DNA of 64,000 bases from Chlorocebus sabaeus (GCF_047675955.1 NC_132915.1:14875766-14939765); one strand, 5' to 3'; positions 22,661-35,303 are shown, counted from the stretch's first letter. Translations and numbers: made by a program. The notes: a model not told the origin generated them from the sequence alone.

Positions 22661-23260
22661 TATAAGAGACTTTTGCAACACTCCACACTAATAAAATAAA
22701 TGAGGAAAATAATATACTCATCTAAAGAGGGAGAAAAAAACATTTGATAAAACATATAGCAAGTATTTTTTCTATTTTGAAATATTGAACATGTTCCTAT
22801 GAGTTTGTGAACAAGACAAAGATATCCACTATTACCAATTCTAATCAATATTGTACTGAAGATCTTAGCTAGTTCAATAAATCAAAAAACAAAATAAAAA
22901 CTGATAAGCTTTGGAAAGAAAAAATAAAATTGTCATTATTCATAGATGATAGATGTGATTAGGTTAAAAATCTAAAAAAATGCAAAAGTAAACTATTATA
23001 CTTAAGTGAGTGTAGCACGATTACTGGATATAAAAACCAACATACAAAGTCAGTTGTATTTCATATACTTGCAATGAACAATTGGAAAATAAAATGTTTA
23101 AATGGTATTCTTTACAATAACATCAAAAACTTCAAATTCCTAGAAATCTAACAAAAATGTGCAACATCTCTACAGTGAAAACTATAAAATATGTCTGAGT
23201 GAAAGTTTTAAAGAGCTAACTAAATGGGGTGCTATCCTACATTCATTTGAAAGATCCACA
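22661..23260 (+). mobile_element. L1M ORF2 fragment, sense
   Basis: 'aacaagacaaagatatccactattaccaattctaatcaatattgtactgaagatcttagctag' is the reverse-transcriptase part of L1 ORF2. It is followed by 'aaattgtcattattcatagatgatag' and 'tgtgcaacatctctacagtgaaaactataaaat'. Degenerate. Confidence 0.85.
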
Positions 23261-23289
23261 TTTTTTCATTTGAGTTCATTCACATGCAT

Positions 23290-23865
23290 TTGTAAGAAAT
23301 ACTATAGATACTCCATATAGTGTTCAACCAGTTTCCCCTAACTGTAGTATATCATATGAATCTAGTACAATATGACAATCGGGACATTGACATTTATAGA
23401 ATTCATTAATCTTATTCAGATTTCCCCTGTTTAAAGTGTACTCATGCATGCGTATACGTCTATATGTATGTCTGTATATTTAATTCGATGTGATTTTACC
23501 ACGTAGAGATTTATGTAATCACCACCACAGTAAAGATACAGAGTAGTTTCATTTCCACAAGGATCCCATATATTTGTCTGCCTTTTTCTAACAGCATCTA
23601 CCTCCTGCACCTCCTCCCCCATCTGTAACCTCTGGCAATTACTAATTTATAGTGATTGAATTCATTCTTCCTGACTATAGTTTTGTCATTTCAAGAATGT
23701 TATATTAACAGAATCATACAGTATGCAATCTTTTGGGATTGACTTTTTTTCACTCAGCACAATTTCTTGAGATCCATCCAAATTGTTGAATATATTAATA
23801 GTTCATTTCTTTTTATTGCTGAAAAATGACATTGTTAAGAATGACCATAAAGTTACAATATTTAG
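23290..23865 (-). mobile_element. L1M(E) 3' UTR, antisense, lodged within sense L1
   Basis: 'tgtaatcaccaccacagtaaagatacagagtagtttc', 'taacctctggcaattactaattt', 'gtcatttcaagaatgttatatta', 'gaatcatacagtatgcaatcttttgggattgac', 'actcagcacaatttcttgagatccatcc' is L1M 3' UTR in reverse. The flanking segments on both sides are L1 ORF2 in sense. Confidence 0.85.
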
Positions 23866-24415
23866 GAAAGTGACAGAAAAGTAGACCAATGGAACAGAAT
23901 AGAAGGCCCAGAAATAGACCCACACATATACAGACACTTCGGATCAGAAAGAGATGCCACTGCTAAGAAAGGAAAGAATGGAGCATGAAATATCCTCGTG
24001 GGGAAAACACAAATGTAACTTGACCCTTAAGTCAAACTTCACATAAAAATTAATTTGAAGTGCATCGTTGAGCTAAAATTAAAAGGCAAACAATAAGGCT
24101 TTTGAAAGAAAACATAGGTTAAAATTATAACTTTAGGCAGATGAAAATTTCTAAAAGAAGATGCTAATGTACAAACCAAAGTAAATCAGTAAAGGATTCA
24201 TATACCACAAAGGATTCATGTACAAAATATATAGAGTTCCCACAAATTCATTAGAGAAGAAAACAGCTCAAAAACAAAATGGGCAAAAGACTTGCAGGGG
24301 CACTTATTTGCGGAAGATATCCAAATGAGCAACAAGCATAACATGGAAAAAGTACCCAATATCATTAACTATCAAGGAAAATAAACTAAAATGGGATGAG
24401 ATACCTCTGCACCTA
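23866..24415 (+). mobile_element. L1M ORF2 C-terminal fragment, sense
   Basis: 'gacagaaaagtagaccaatggaacagaatagaaggcccagaaatagacccacacatatacag', 'aaaacatagg', 'caaaacaaaatgggcaaaagacttg', 'tccaaatgagcaacaagcata' follows sense L1 ORF2. Together with 22661-23260 it looks like one L1 split by the antisense fragment, with some sequence missing. Confidence 0.88.
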
Positions 24416-24994
24416 GAGCTCTCCAGAAATACAAAGTCGTAAGGGCAAAGATCCTGAGGCCAAAGCGAACCTGATGTGTTTAAGAAGCAGAAGCAAATGT
24501 GGCAGACCTTCGTGAGTGAGGGACAGAATTGAAAGTGATGAGGGTGGACAGGAGGGTAGGGCTATTAGGGCTGTGGAACTTAATTTTTTTTTTTTTTTTA
24601 CTCTTAATAGTAGTAAAAAAAATAAATCTTTTAGATTGCAACTCTGAGTGATAGCTTCCTATACAATACTTAGTATTAATAAATGGACATTCTAATATTT
24701 TTTTATTTTCTTCCATTCCATTCCATTCCACTCAACTCCATTCTAAAATGCAATGTCAGTTGTAATTCACTAAATTAATTTTATCCAAAGTCTGAACGAA
24801 AAAATCTATGATCTTATCATGTAAATGGCTTTACATTTTATTTCAATCTCATCAGAAACCAAAGGCAACTGGAACCGAATCAGAATCAGTAATGAGTGAT
24901 ATAAAACTACCATAGTGATTTAAGCAAGGTTCATACACTGTTGGGGAGCTTGATTAAGGTAATTCCAAAATAATTAGGCAGGTTATGGATAGGC

Positions 24995-25748
24995 ATGCTG
25001 TCTGAATCTGCTTGTGTTGTTATGAAGAAATACCTGGCCAGGCGCAGTGGTTCATGCCTGTAATCCCGGCACTTTGGGAGGCCAAGGCGAGTGGATCACA
25101 AGGTCAGGAGTTCAAGACCAGCCTGGCCAAGATGGTGAAACCCCGTCTCTACTAAAAATACAAAAAATTAGCTGGGCGTGGTGGTGGGTGCCCGTAATCC
25201 CAGCTACTTGGAAGGCCCAGGCAGAGAATTGCTTGAACCCAGGAGGTGGAGATTGCAGTGAGCCAAGATCCCTCCAGCCTGAGCAATAGAGGGAGACTCC
25301 ATCTCAAAAAAAGAAAAGAAAAGGAAAAAAAAAGAAAAAAGAAAAAAGAAAAACAAAGCAAAAAAGAAATACCTGAGCCTGTTACTTTGTAAAGAAAAGA
25401 GGTTTATTTGGCTTATGGTTCTGCAAGCTGTACAAGACGCATAATGCCAACATCTGCTTCTGGTGAGGCCTCAGGAAGCTTCCACTTATGATGCAATGCA
25501 AAGGGAAACAGGTGTCACATGGCAAGAGAGGAAGAAAGAGAGAAGGGAGGTGCCATGATCTTTTTAACAATAAGTTCTTATGGGAACTAATAGAGCGCAA
25601 ACTCATTCATTATCGTGAGGATGGCAGCAAGTCATCAGTGAGGGATCCACCCCCATGACCCAAACACCTCCCACCAGGCCCCACCTCCAACACTGGGGTT
25701 CAAATTTCAACATGTAATCTGGAGAAGACAAATATCCTAACTATATCA
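24995..25748 (-). mobile_element. MST-type MaLR LTR, split by an AluS
   Basis: Reverse reading of an MSTA/MSTB LTR: 'gttatgaagaaatacct', then after the Alu 'aaagaaaagaggtttatttggcttatggttctgcaagctgtacaaga', 'gaggcctcaggaagcttccac', 'ccacccccatgacccaaacacctcccaccaggccccacctccaacactggggttc', ending 'tatatca' at 25748. No internal part of a MaLR element is present. Confidence 0.85.
25036..25363 (+). mobile_element. AluS inserted in an MST LTR
   Basis: Sense Alu from 'ggccaggcgcagtgg', with 'gaggtcaggagttcaagaccagcctgg' (S-type). A small deletion lies near 25270: the GCGCCACTGCACT block before 'ccagcctg' is missing. The A-rich tail is degenerate AAAAGn. Exact 11-bp target duplication AAGAAATACCT at 25025-25035 and 25364-25374. 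Confidence 0.96.
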
Positions 25749-26984
25749 AATGGGATCTCCTTAAGAATAAGGCCACTCAAGTTTGTCTAATATATATTGT
25801 TTGGAATGACTGCAAGCAAATCAGGTATCCAAATAAAATTAATCCCATCTTTCTCAGTTATCCTAAAATTTGCTATCTTATAATTCAGAGTCGTTGTTTA
25901 AAATGTGGTATCAAGTTAATCATTGTGAACTGTATTATCTTTTAAGCTATGTTATTCTATTTTGTATTGAACATAATATACTGGACCAGTCAGCTGTGAC
26001 TGGGTTATAAGATGGCACCAATCACCATTTATCAACATGAACAAGAATCTGGGTCCCCAGTTAAGCATCCTTATTCTGCTCCACTGCTCCATTGCTGTTC
26101 CACCCCCAAAAGACATATGCTTTATCAAAGAGCATGATCCTCTCTGAGAGAAGAGAAAGGGATTTTTAGTTAAGAGCACAAACTCTCCAAATAAGCTCTC
26201 ATCATCCATTTGTGGGAGTTATTATTGGAATATATCGTGTGGAATAAAAGAAGATATTTTGCTGCTCTAAAATCAGTGGTAAACAAGTTGATACATTATA
26301 GCATGATTTGGGTACATGATGTGGAGGGAAAACTACTGAAATGAGAATTATCCCAAAAACAAATGCTTAATGAGCATGCCCTTTCCAGCTCCTTCTGATC
26401 TTGGCTGAATTATGGCTCAGATAGAAAATGAATGGACAAAAGAGGGCTACATGGATGAGGCTGACATATGGGATGAGGATTTAGAGCCAGGCAAGAGGGG
26501 ACCTAAACCCTAGAGACCTAACTCTGGGCCTTGTCCTGCTGGGCCCCTCCTTATGGGGTGGGCCATGCAAGTAAGTATACCCACTCAGAGTCTGTTCACT
26601 TTCTTCATGAAATGGATCCCATGTGAAAACTCGTTGCCAAATTTTCAGGAATTTACTGAGATGTCAATGTTACATTTACAGTTTGAAATTTGCCATGGTG
26701 GGAAGATTTATAGTACGCAAAGTTGCCAATACTACAATCAGAGCTCCACACTCAAGAGCTGGTTGTGAAATGTTTGTCAGCACACCACTAATTATAACCC
26801 TTACCCTAACCTAAACTTATTTTTTTTTATGTTTTTGGATCAAATTCTGGTGGAAATTACAACAAATTAATGCCTCATTATTTTAAAATAATTTCTATTG
26901 TGAACTTCCTTCTGTGGTACTGATTCAGCATTTTACACATAGCAGTGCGTTGTTTCCTTGAGGCATAATTGTCTATGGGATTAC
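25749..26984. other. Unassigned spacer
   Basis: I recognise no gene. 26680-26790 ('ttgccatggtgggaagatttatagtacg', 'agagctggttgtgaaatgtttgtcagcacaccac') looks like an ancient interspersed repeat whose family I cannot name. Confidence 0.4.
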
Positions 26985-27295
26985 TTTTTCAAAAAAAAAT
27001 CTTTTTATTTTGAAATAATTATGGACCAACAGGGAGTCACAAAAATAGTACATAGAGTCCCATGTGTCCTTCAACCACCTTCTCCCAAATGGTGATGTCT
27101 TATATAACTGCCGTATATCAAAATGAGGAAACTGACATTAATAGAATATTGTTAACTAGACTCTAGATCTTATTCATTTTCACTTCTCTTTACATGTACT
27201 CATTTACCCAAATGTGAATGTGTGTGTGTGCGTGTGCGTTCGTGTGCGTGTGTGTATAGTTTTATGTGATTTGATCCATGGGTTACTTTTTAAAT
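26985..27295 (-). mobile_element. L1M(E) 3' UTR, antisense
   Basis: 'cttttattttgaaataattatggacc', 'agtacatagagtcccatgtgtccttcaaccacc', 'gaggaaactgacattaatagaatattgttaactagactctagatcttattc' matches antisense L1M 3' UTR text. A TG-rich repeat is embedded. Confidence 0.7.
27218..27257. repeat. (TG)n repeat with CG interruptions
   Basis: TG/CG dinucleotides: alternating purine-pyrimidine. Confidence 0.9.
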
Positions 27296-29309
27296 GCAAT
27301 CTCTAGACAGCCCCAGGGAAGCAGATCATTGCTTAATTAGCTGATGCCTTTAGAACCTTGCACTTAGCTGACCTGATAATTTCAAGCTAAAAAAAAATTT
27401 AAAAATAAAGAAGAAATCCATGTCTTTGTCTACGTTACCTCAATTTTCTGGGTAGATAGTCCCCAAAGTACCAGGTAACTGTGTCATCTGCTGAAATCTG
27501 ACTTTTTAAGGGTGAACTGAAATAATCCCTGAGCAGCAGAAGTGCATTTATGACTTTGAAGGGAATACACACTTTCCTGTTGGTGATTGCATATGAACAA
27601 CCAAATAGTCGATATATATGAGATATTAAAATAGCAATGAATTATTTTTATTATATGAACACAAGTATTTGACAATTTAGTTATTAGAATTAAATGTTGA
27701 TGGGGAAAAGTATTGAAAAACATTTTTTGTTAGTTTGATTTTTAATATAATATAAAGTATAAGTCAATTTATTGCTATCTGAATCCTAACAGAAAAGGTC
27801 AATATTGTTAGTAGGTTGCTATCTAAGTAACTTAATGGCTACCATTTTGTATCAAGTTGGTGTATTCCAAAAGTATGGTTACTGAAACATAACACTTCAT
27901 ATGGAATGTGTTATGTTTAATTACAATACATTCTGTTCCCAATTATCTGCTGGTACATAAGCTACAGCATATCTTATTTTCAATGTCTTTACATTGCTAC
28001 TAAATCTGCTTTATTTCTGTGTTTTCCTAGCATGAAGGTAAAGATCATTTGAGGAAAGATCAAAGGAAGAACCTTTTAAACTAACTTACCGAGCTTTATA
28101 TTGACCTCTTCTAATCAGATAAGGAGGTGGTTAGCATGAAATCTAGGGGAGAAGCGAGGCTTGTTTCAGGCTAGTACCTTGGCTTAACCATATCCTGCTC
28201 TCTGTCCTATTATAGAGGAAGCTGAGCAGTGAGCTGGGAAATAAAATGGGAAATTGTTTCAGTTTTACAAGTTCTCCTTAACTGGACATTTTTGGCACAT
28301 ATTCATTCTTTAGTTGTAATATAATATATATACAAAATTTAATTGCTCTCAGAAATCCCTTGTCTTAATTAAACTTAAATTTATGTGTACATTAATAAAC
28401 GTAATATAAATTGTTTTGATAATGTACTCTTTTTGGTTATTCATGCTAATACTTTTTCCATTAAAACATATAACTTTGACTTGATTGAAGCGATAAACAT
28501 TTCCTGAACACTTATTGACTGATTTTAATCTTCCATTATTAAAGTATATTGATCAGACATTATTTTACTATTTTACATCCTCCCAGTATAGCTTCTGAAG
28601 TTCAAAACTTAATGATAATTGGGATCATATTATTAATCTGCTTTTCTTTCATTTTTATAATATATGAGAAATTTATTTTTTACATTCCTTAATGTGCTTC
28701 CAAAATTTTACAAATGAATTTCCAATATAACTTTATGGAAATTAAGTACATCTAGCTTTTTATATGTTTGTGGCCACTGATATTAACATTTTTAAAATGT
28801 GAAAATTTAATGAAGCAAAGCATTGGTCCTTCAAGAAGAGTTTTACATTTATGTTGCTCATATATGCGCTGCTCATAGCTGATCTCTTTTAAAGTGTAAA
28901 TTATATTTCACATGAAAAAAATTACTGCTTAGGAAGGAGTGGAAACCAATCAAAGTACAGTTACAGAAAGCAGTACAGCAATAAATTAAAATGTTAGGCT
29001 TTTAAGTTGTTTTGTTAAAAGCCTGAACATCATCCATGATTTTTGGAAGTGACAGTGTCACTTTAGCACCCACTTTTAAAGATCATTTTGAAGCATGAGT
29101 CATTTGTCAGGTGTGATTTATTTAAGACAATAAACTTAGATTATTGAGTTGAACAAATAACTGTTTGGATGCCTGCCAAGCATTTAGAGCAAATGACTGA
29201 ATGTAATGAGACTGGATCACTCAGAGGGATGAATAATCAAAAGCCGTAGGATGAAATTAACATTGTTCCAAAGATACATCTCTTCCTTCTCTCCTTGGTG
29301 AATATTAAG
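27296..29309. other. AT-rich spacer, nothing recognised
   Basis: About 2 kb with no recognisable repeat family, frame or RNA gene. Confidence 0.5.
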
Positions 29310-29570
29310 AAATAGGAGAGTGAAAAGCATCATGGGAAGTACAGTCCTTGTATTCCAAAATAACAGCAGTAAATATACCTTATATTTGCATAATGCATTC
29401 CAACTCACCTGTGTGTTATCTCATATTTCATTAGAACCACACTTCAAAGTAGTTATAATTGCAGTATTGCAGATGAGGAAACGAAGAAGCCAGCAGGTTA
29501 AGTGATTTGCTCGGGTAATATAGATAGTGGAGGGCAGAGCTAGAATCTGAATCTAGCTCCATTTTCGGAG
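29310..29570 (-). mobile_element. MIR, antisense
   Basis: 'tgcataatgcattccaactcacctgtgtgttatctcatatttc', 'ttgcagatgaggaaacgaagaagcc', 'aagtgatttgctcgggtaata', 'gagggcagagctagaatctgaatc' is MIR in reverse. Confidence 0.8.
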
Positions 29571-29589
29571 GAGGCAATAAGGGTTAGAG

Positions 29590-29790
29590 GTAAAGCAAAG
29601 ATGTGGAATTGGTTCTATTCTGTTTGGATCCTTGTTCTGCCACTTACTAGTGTCCCTTGTATCAACTGCTTAATGCTTCTGATCTTCAGTTCTCTCGGTG
29701 TAAAGCCTGAATAACAGCATTTACTTTTCCTAGACCACAGGGTTACATGAGATAATCTAGGAAGATAGAATTTAGAGTGCTCAAGATCAC
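29590..29790 (+). mobile_element. MIR, sense (first)
   Basis: 'tccttgttctgccacttactagtgtcccttgtatcaactgcttaatgcttctgatcttcagttctc', 'gttacatgagataatctagg' follows sense MIR. Confidence 0.78.
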
Positions 29791-29975
29791 TGGTCTTGGA
29801 AATTGTTTAATTTCCAGTCCCAGCTCCAGTACCTTAGTATATATGAGCCTGGGAAAATCCTGAAACCTTTTAGTATCTTATTTTGAGTATCTGCAAAGCA
29901 ATACCTATTTTATAGCGTTATTGGGATAATCAGATGAGCTGATATGTGAGGAATAGTGACCACAGTAGTTGGCCT
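29791..29975 (+). mobile_element. MIR, sense (second)
   Basis: 'cagtcccagctccagtaccttagtatatatgagcctgggaaaatcctgaaacctttt', 'gtatctgcaaagcaatacctattttatagcgttattgggataatcagatga' is another sense MIR lying directly after the previous one. Confidence 0.75.
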
Positions 29976-29983
29976 GTAGTGTC

Positions 29984-30536
<553 letters not shown>

Positions 30537-31240
30537 ACGCTTCAGAGTTAGGAACACCTCTTGCCTCCAGAACTAGGAAATATGACTTTGGTTCTCCAAT
30601 TCCACGTCCTGTGAAGTTCAAGGTCTCCACTCTGCCACCTAAGATTCTAATTTCTGAGGTTCCCTCTGCCTCCCTCTGCCTCCTTCCGTTCCTTTTGCAT
30701 TTGAAGCTGCTGTTCTGGGCCAGAGACCCAGGGTGGCACTCCGAGTTTCTCAAAACAACCAGTCACAGATTTTACCAGTCATTCTGGGGGTTAAGGAAAA
30801 GTATCACATGCACATCACAGAGTTTGTTTCCTGCTTCTTCTCCCCCTTGTCTTCTCCATGATCTGTCCTTCCTAGGTCATCCCTCAGACGTCAAATTCTT
30901 CCCCCTTTTTACACAGAGCAGTTGTGCTCATCCCCAGTTTGGCCCTCATTCCTGCTTCCCCAAACCCACCAAGGTGTCCAGGAGAAGAATGAACCTTCCA
31001 TCCACCCGCTTTTGTGGTGGACCCTGAAAAGTCAACTGACTGCTAGTTCTCATGACCAGCATGATGAGACCAACAAAAATGCTTTTCTTACATACAAAAT
31101 AGAAATTTTTGGACAAATAAAACTTCTACTTTGGCAGTGGCTGAGATGGAGAATGTGAAAGAGTTCAACAAACGGCAGAGATGGAAGAAGATGAGCGGGA
31201 AAGTTCCATCATGTCTGTGCAGATTGACAGTGGCCTCTGA
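30537..31240. other. Unassigned spacer, pyrimidine-rich
   Basis: C/T-rich on the plus strand, with a 138-residue frame (30611-31027) that has no recognisable domain and no supporting gene structure. Confidence 0.4.
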
Positions 31241-31244
31241 TATT

Positions 31245-31460
31245 TTTGGCATAGGTGCAAGCATAGGAAGGACTATCTTCACAGCACTCCACCTGTGCAG
31301 TCACACTCAGAAGAAGGATCCGTGCTTGGTTTACTGTTCTGCTGTCACGTTCTCGGAATTTTAAATAATTTTGAACAAGGGGCCCCTTATTTTCATCTTG
31401 CACTAACCCCTGCAAATTACATAGCCAGCCCTGAGGTATACTATGCTTCGGCTTTATTTT
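31245..31460 (+). mobile_element. Ancient interspersed repeat fragment, family not named
   Basis: 'gtgcttggtttactgttctgctgtcac', 'attttgaacaaggggccccttattttcatcttgcacta', 'gcaaattacatagccagccctga' is text I know from many copies in mammalian genomes. I cannot assign the family without a library search. Confidence 0.45.
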
Positions 31461-32786
31461 TGTTGAGTACTGCTCCTGACAGAATATTAAAACAAAAATA
31501 CTGCTGAATTCTTAGAAATTGGTTTCATGTGATACAAGTGGATTCCAGGAAGAAGCTACATTTATCAACTGAAATTTAGCCTTTCCTTGCTATTAAGACA
31601 AAGTCTCTTAGTAATTACCGTTTCTTTTAACCAGCTTCTTTGGCCAGGAACTTTATCTCTTCTTTTCCAACTGCCTCATTGGTTCTGCAAGATAGTAAAC
31701 TTGTAGACATTGCAATTTGGGCTTCCGGTAAGAAGCCAAAAGGATGTTTGTTTGCTGTGAGTGGTGCAGGAAAGCAGGATTTAAGACATAATGACCTATA
31801 GGAGAGTACAAGATAGGCACTACAGGTTGTAGTGAGCAGATGGGCAACTGGGGTTGATTGTTTCTGAAGCTGGTGAAAGCAACTTCTGAGAAGAATCAGG
31901 CGGAGCAAACGTTTTCCTGCTAATAGAAGACTTTTTATCATCCAGATTTTCACTTAGCATTTCACCCATAATTATTTAGATATCACTGGATCCTATTTAA
32001 GACTTTGGAAATCTTGTGCATTACAATTCAGGAAAAGGAGACTCACTCCCATGTTGTCTGACCACACTTTAGAAGTTTTAAAATAACCAAAGGAATGGGC
32101 ACTAAAAGGCATAGTAGAATTTCTAAACTGAGAATCTATGTGGAGAACTTCTCCAACCCCAAGATGCTAGTTCCAAACTTGACTTCTTCTAACCCTGAGT
32201 CGTGCTTTTTTAGATTGTGGCTTTCATGCTAGGAAGAGAGAAAATTCTCCAGAGAAAACAGCTTTTTGTCACAAATAAAATAATTCATACAATAATAAAC
32301 TTGCTAAATATTTGCCTAATCAGGAAAGATGACAGGAAATAGTAATTTTTAACCTACCAGTTTTATTTTTTTTAATAGTGGAAACTCTTTCTTTAACTGT
32401 ATGCTTTTATGGCAGCCCAGCATAACAAACACACGAAAGTTGAGGTGTTATTTTGGAAACTGAGATGGGGTTCCTGGAGTCTTGACCTTCTCACTTTACT
32501 TCCTCTTATACTCCCAACCCCCCAACCCCACCCCACACTCCACTCAGCACAGTTTTTTAAAGCATATCTGAAAACTCTGGAGGACCTGAGGCCTTTGAAG
32601 ACCCCCCCGGTAGGAAACTACTGCTATAAATACACATTCTTAGTTTATTATTCAAGCTAAAGAATAGTCCATGGAAAGAAAATGGAACAAATTGTTTTCT
32701 TTGTTTAAATTTAAATTCCAGAGCACAAAAGAAACCTGGACCATGGAAAAGTATGTGCACTGTATAATGCAAGGGCAATGGAGAAG
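31461..32786. other. Unassigned spacer
   Basis: No supported gene or family-level repeat. The minus-strand frame at 31627-31953 (108 residues) is uncharacterised and has no visible gene context. Confidence 0.45.
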
Positions 32787-32791
32787 TAGTG

Positions 32792-33144
32792 TGTATTCGT
32801 CCATTTTCATACTGCTATGAAGAAATACCCAAGACTGGATAATTTATAAAGAAAAAGAGGTTTAATGGACTCACATGGCTGGGAGGCCTCACAGTCATGG
32901 CAGAAGGTGAAGGAGGAGGAAAGGCACATCTTACATGGTGGCAGGAGAGAGGATGTGCAGGGGAACTGCCCTTTATAAAACCATCAGATCTCATGAGATT
33001 TATTCACTGTCACAAAAACAGGATGGGAAAAACCTGCCTCCATGATTCAATTACCTCCCATCAGGTCCCTCCCATGACACATGGAGATTATGGAAACTAC
33101 AATTCGAGGTGGGATTTGAATGGAGACACAGACAAACCATATTA
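32792..33144 (-). mobile_element. THE1-type MaLR solo LTR with target duplication
   Basis: Reverse THE1 text: 'tattcgtccattttcatactgctatgaagaaatacccaagactgg', 'cacatggctgggaggcctcacagtcatggcagaagg', 'ccctttataaaaccatcagatctcatgaga', 'attacctcccatcaggtccctcccatgacac', ending 'caaaccatatta'. TAGTG flanks both sides (32787-32791 and 33145-33149), the 5-bp duplication expected of MaLR elements. Confidence 0.92.
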
Positions 33145-33149
33145 TAGTG

Positions 33150-33692
33150 GATTGTGTAATACAGAGGTCTCCAAGGGAATAGTGCCCTGCTTCCCTGTCC
33201 AGCTCCAAAGAATTTGAGAAATAATGAATAAATTTGAGGATCCATCTTTATTACTAGCCATGGCCAGTCTAGCTTGATAAATAAACCATAGCCTGCAGTG
33301 TGTACACCCGGTTGCAGGTCTCCCTGGTGAAGGGGCTGACCCAGGTGACACTCGTGGTAAGGAGGAGGGCAAAACTGGGCTGTCTTCCAGAGGCTAAAGG
33401 ACCAAGTAGGAGAAAGAGCAGCACTGAGCTTATAATACCCAAGTATTATTTCCAAATTTACTCATCAGTATAGCAGTTCTCAACATCCCCAGAGGGTAGA
33501 ATAAGGAAAGGTGCAGAGGGAAGCCAGGAGTTCTACTAAGTAACCTCTCTTTATGTGAAAGAAACAGAGAAGATGTAGAAGAAATATTTCCCCTCAGTAC
33601 ACAGATTTAAAAGGAGTATTTGTGAAATAAGGGGTATTTATGGGTGCTCATCCTCTACTTCTCCTGCCAGAAGGATGCATTTGTGTATCATG
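33150..33692. other. Unassigned sequence between two opposed MaLR LTRs
   Basis: Minus-strand AATAAA-like signals occur near 33240 ('tctttattactag') and 33280. A 134-residue minus frame (33051-33455) overlaps it. It could be a decayed LTR or a retrocopy end; I recognise neither. Confidence 0.35.
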
Positions 33693-34091
33693 TGATATAG
33701 TTTGAATGTCCCCTCCACATCTCATGTTGAGATGTAATCCCCAATGCTGAAGGTGGGACCTTGTGTGAGGTGTTTGGATCATGGGGGCAGACACCCCATA
33801 GCTTGGTGCTGTCTTTGTGATAGTGAGTGAGTTCTTGTGACACCTGGTCGGTTAAAAGTGTGTGGCAACTCACCCTCGCCCTCACCTTCACGCTCTTGCT
33901 CCTGTTTGTGTTGTGTGACTTGCCTGCTCCTGCCACAAGTATAAGCTCCCTGAGGCCTCCCTAGAAACCAAGCAGATGCCAGCACTTTGCCTGTATAACC
34001 TGCAGAACTGTGAGACAAATAAACCTCTTTTCTTCATAAAATAACCAGCCTTGGGTAATTCTTTATAGCAATGAGAGAATAGCTTAATTCA
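33693..34091 (+). mobile_element. MST-type MaLR LTR, sense
   Basis: Starts TGATATAG. 'ccccaatgctgaaggtgggacc', 'tttggatcatgggggcagacacc', 'gatagtgagtgagttctt', 'tgaggcctccctagaaaccaagcagatgccagc', 'cctgcagaactgtgagacaaataaacctcttttctt' follow an MSTA/MSTB LTR, including the AATAAA signal near 34017. Confidence 0.9.
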
Positions 34092-34879
34092 CTATGGAAA
34101 TATGTTGTGGTCTTTGCAAAAAATGAATCCAATAATTTGAACAGAATTCCTTATACTTTGGTTTTGCATGAAATTAATTATACATTTCTGAAATTGTTTA
34201 GTTCAATTGCTCACCTTTTAGGAAAAGTAGATTGTACAGCATGAGGACTTTCCTTCTCTTAAGAGATCTGAAACTAACAGATTCCCACACTGCCAAACTC
34301 CTGCCCTCACAAGCACCCATATTTGAGAAGGAAGTTAATGTGCTAGTTCTGGACACTATGAAGTATTGCCCACATGACAAGTGCATTTACAGTTTGGGTA
34401 GAGAATTCAGTGAAAAACAATGGAGATAATCTGTACAATGTGGTATATTTAAAAATATGCTTCTGGTATGGCTTTTTTATCTGAAAATAATTACTCATAT
34501 AATAAGCAACAGCTGCTTAGAAATATCTAAATTTGGAATTTTAAAATTATTAATTGAACTATCATTGCCTTTAACATCACATTCTAGAGATTTTATAAGC
34601 AGCACTGAATTAGTGGATGAAATGTCACTGATACTATTATACATACAATGTTTAAGCAAGGAGACACAAAGATTTCTTTCTTTCCCCCCTGAGCTATGGA
34701 TGTCTCCATAAGAAGCTAAGGGTCTATCTACATATCTCATCACAGGCAACAAAGGCAGGGTTTAAACATTTTAAAATCTTTTGCTATTCTCCATGAGCTC
34801 AGAATTAGTAGAATATTGGTACTTAAGGAAGATAACTGCCACTTATATTTCTATACTGTCTTAATCATGTCTTTTATGC
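34092..34879. other. Unassigned spacer
   Basis: No repeat family or gene recognised; short overlapping frames only. Confidence 0.5.
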
Positions 34880-35303
34880 TGTGTTTTGATGCTTGGGCAT
34901 CTTGGAGGCTAGTTGACCCTGGAGGGACTACCTCCTCTAGAGTTAGCTAATTCCTAGAGATGGCAAACAGTTTTCCAGCAAATGCATCTGTCATTTGTCA
35001 ACCAAACCACCCAGAGTCCATACCCCCAACCACCTAGTTTATTGGACTCTCACACCGCTGCCCTAATCATCCCAAGGCCAGGTTCCTGACAACTAGGAAA
35101 TGGCCCAATGCCCCTAGGGCCTGCCAAAATTATCCAAACTTGCTAATCCTAAGTCTGTTAACCCTGCATTGCTTGTTCCTTCCCTGGGAAATCACAATAA
35201 AGTCTGTTAACTACATTTTCCCCTTGCTCCCTCTGTCTCCTGACTGATGCTGGTAATTCCCTGGGTAGCCCTGTGTGGTGTAGTGTGCGTCTTGTTTCCA
35301 GGG
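34880..35303 (+). mobile_element. Probable solo LTR, family unassigned
   Basis: A TGTGTTTTGATG start, a C-rich internal part with little AT, AATAAA at 35196-35201, a C/T-rich segment after it and a CA-type end near 35303 give the overall U3-R-U5 shape of an LTR. I recall similar text from ERV LTRs but cannot name the family. Boundaries approximate. Confidence 0.5.

Noticed and set aside
26794..26815. Telomere-like CCCTTACCCTAACC
   Set aside because: Only about two imperfect units; chance or repeat-derived, not an interstitial telomere.
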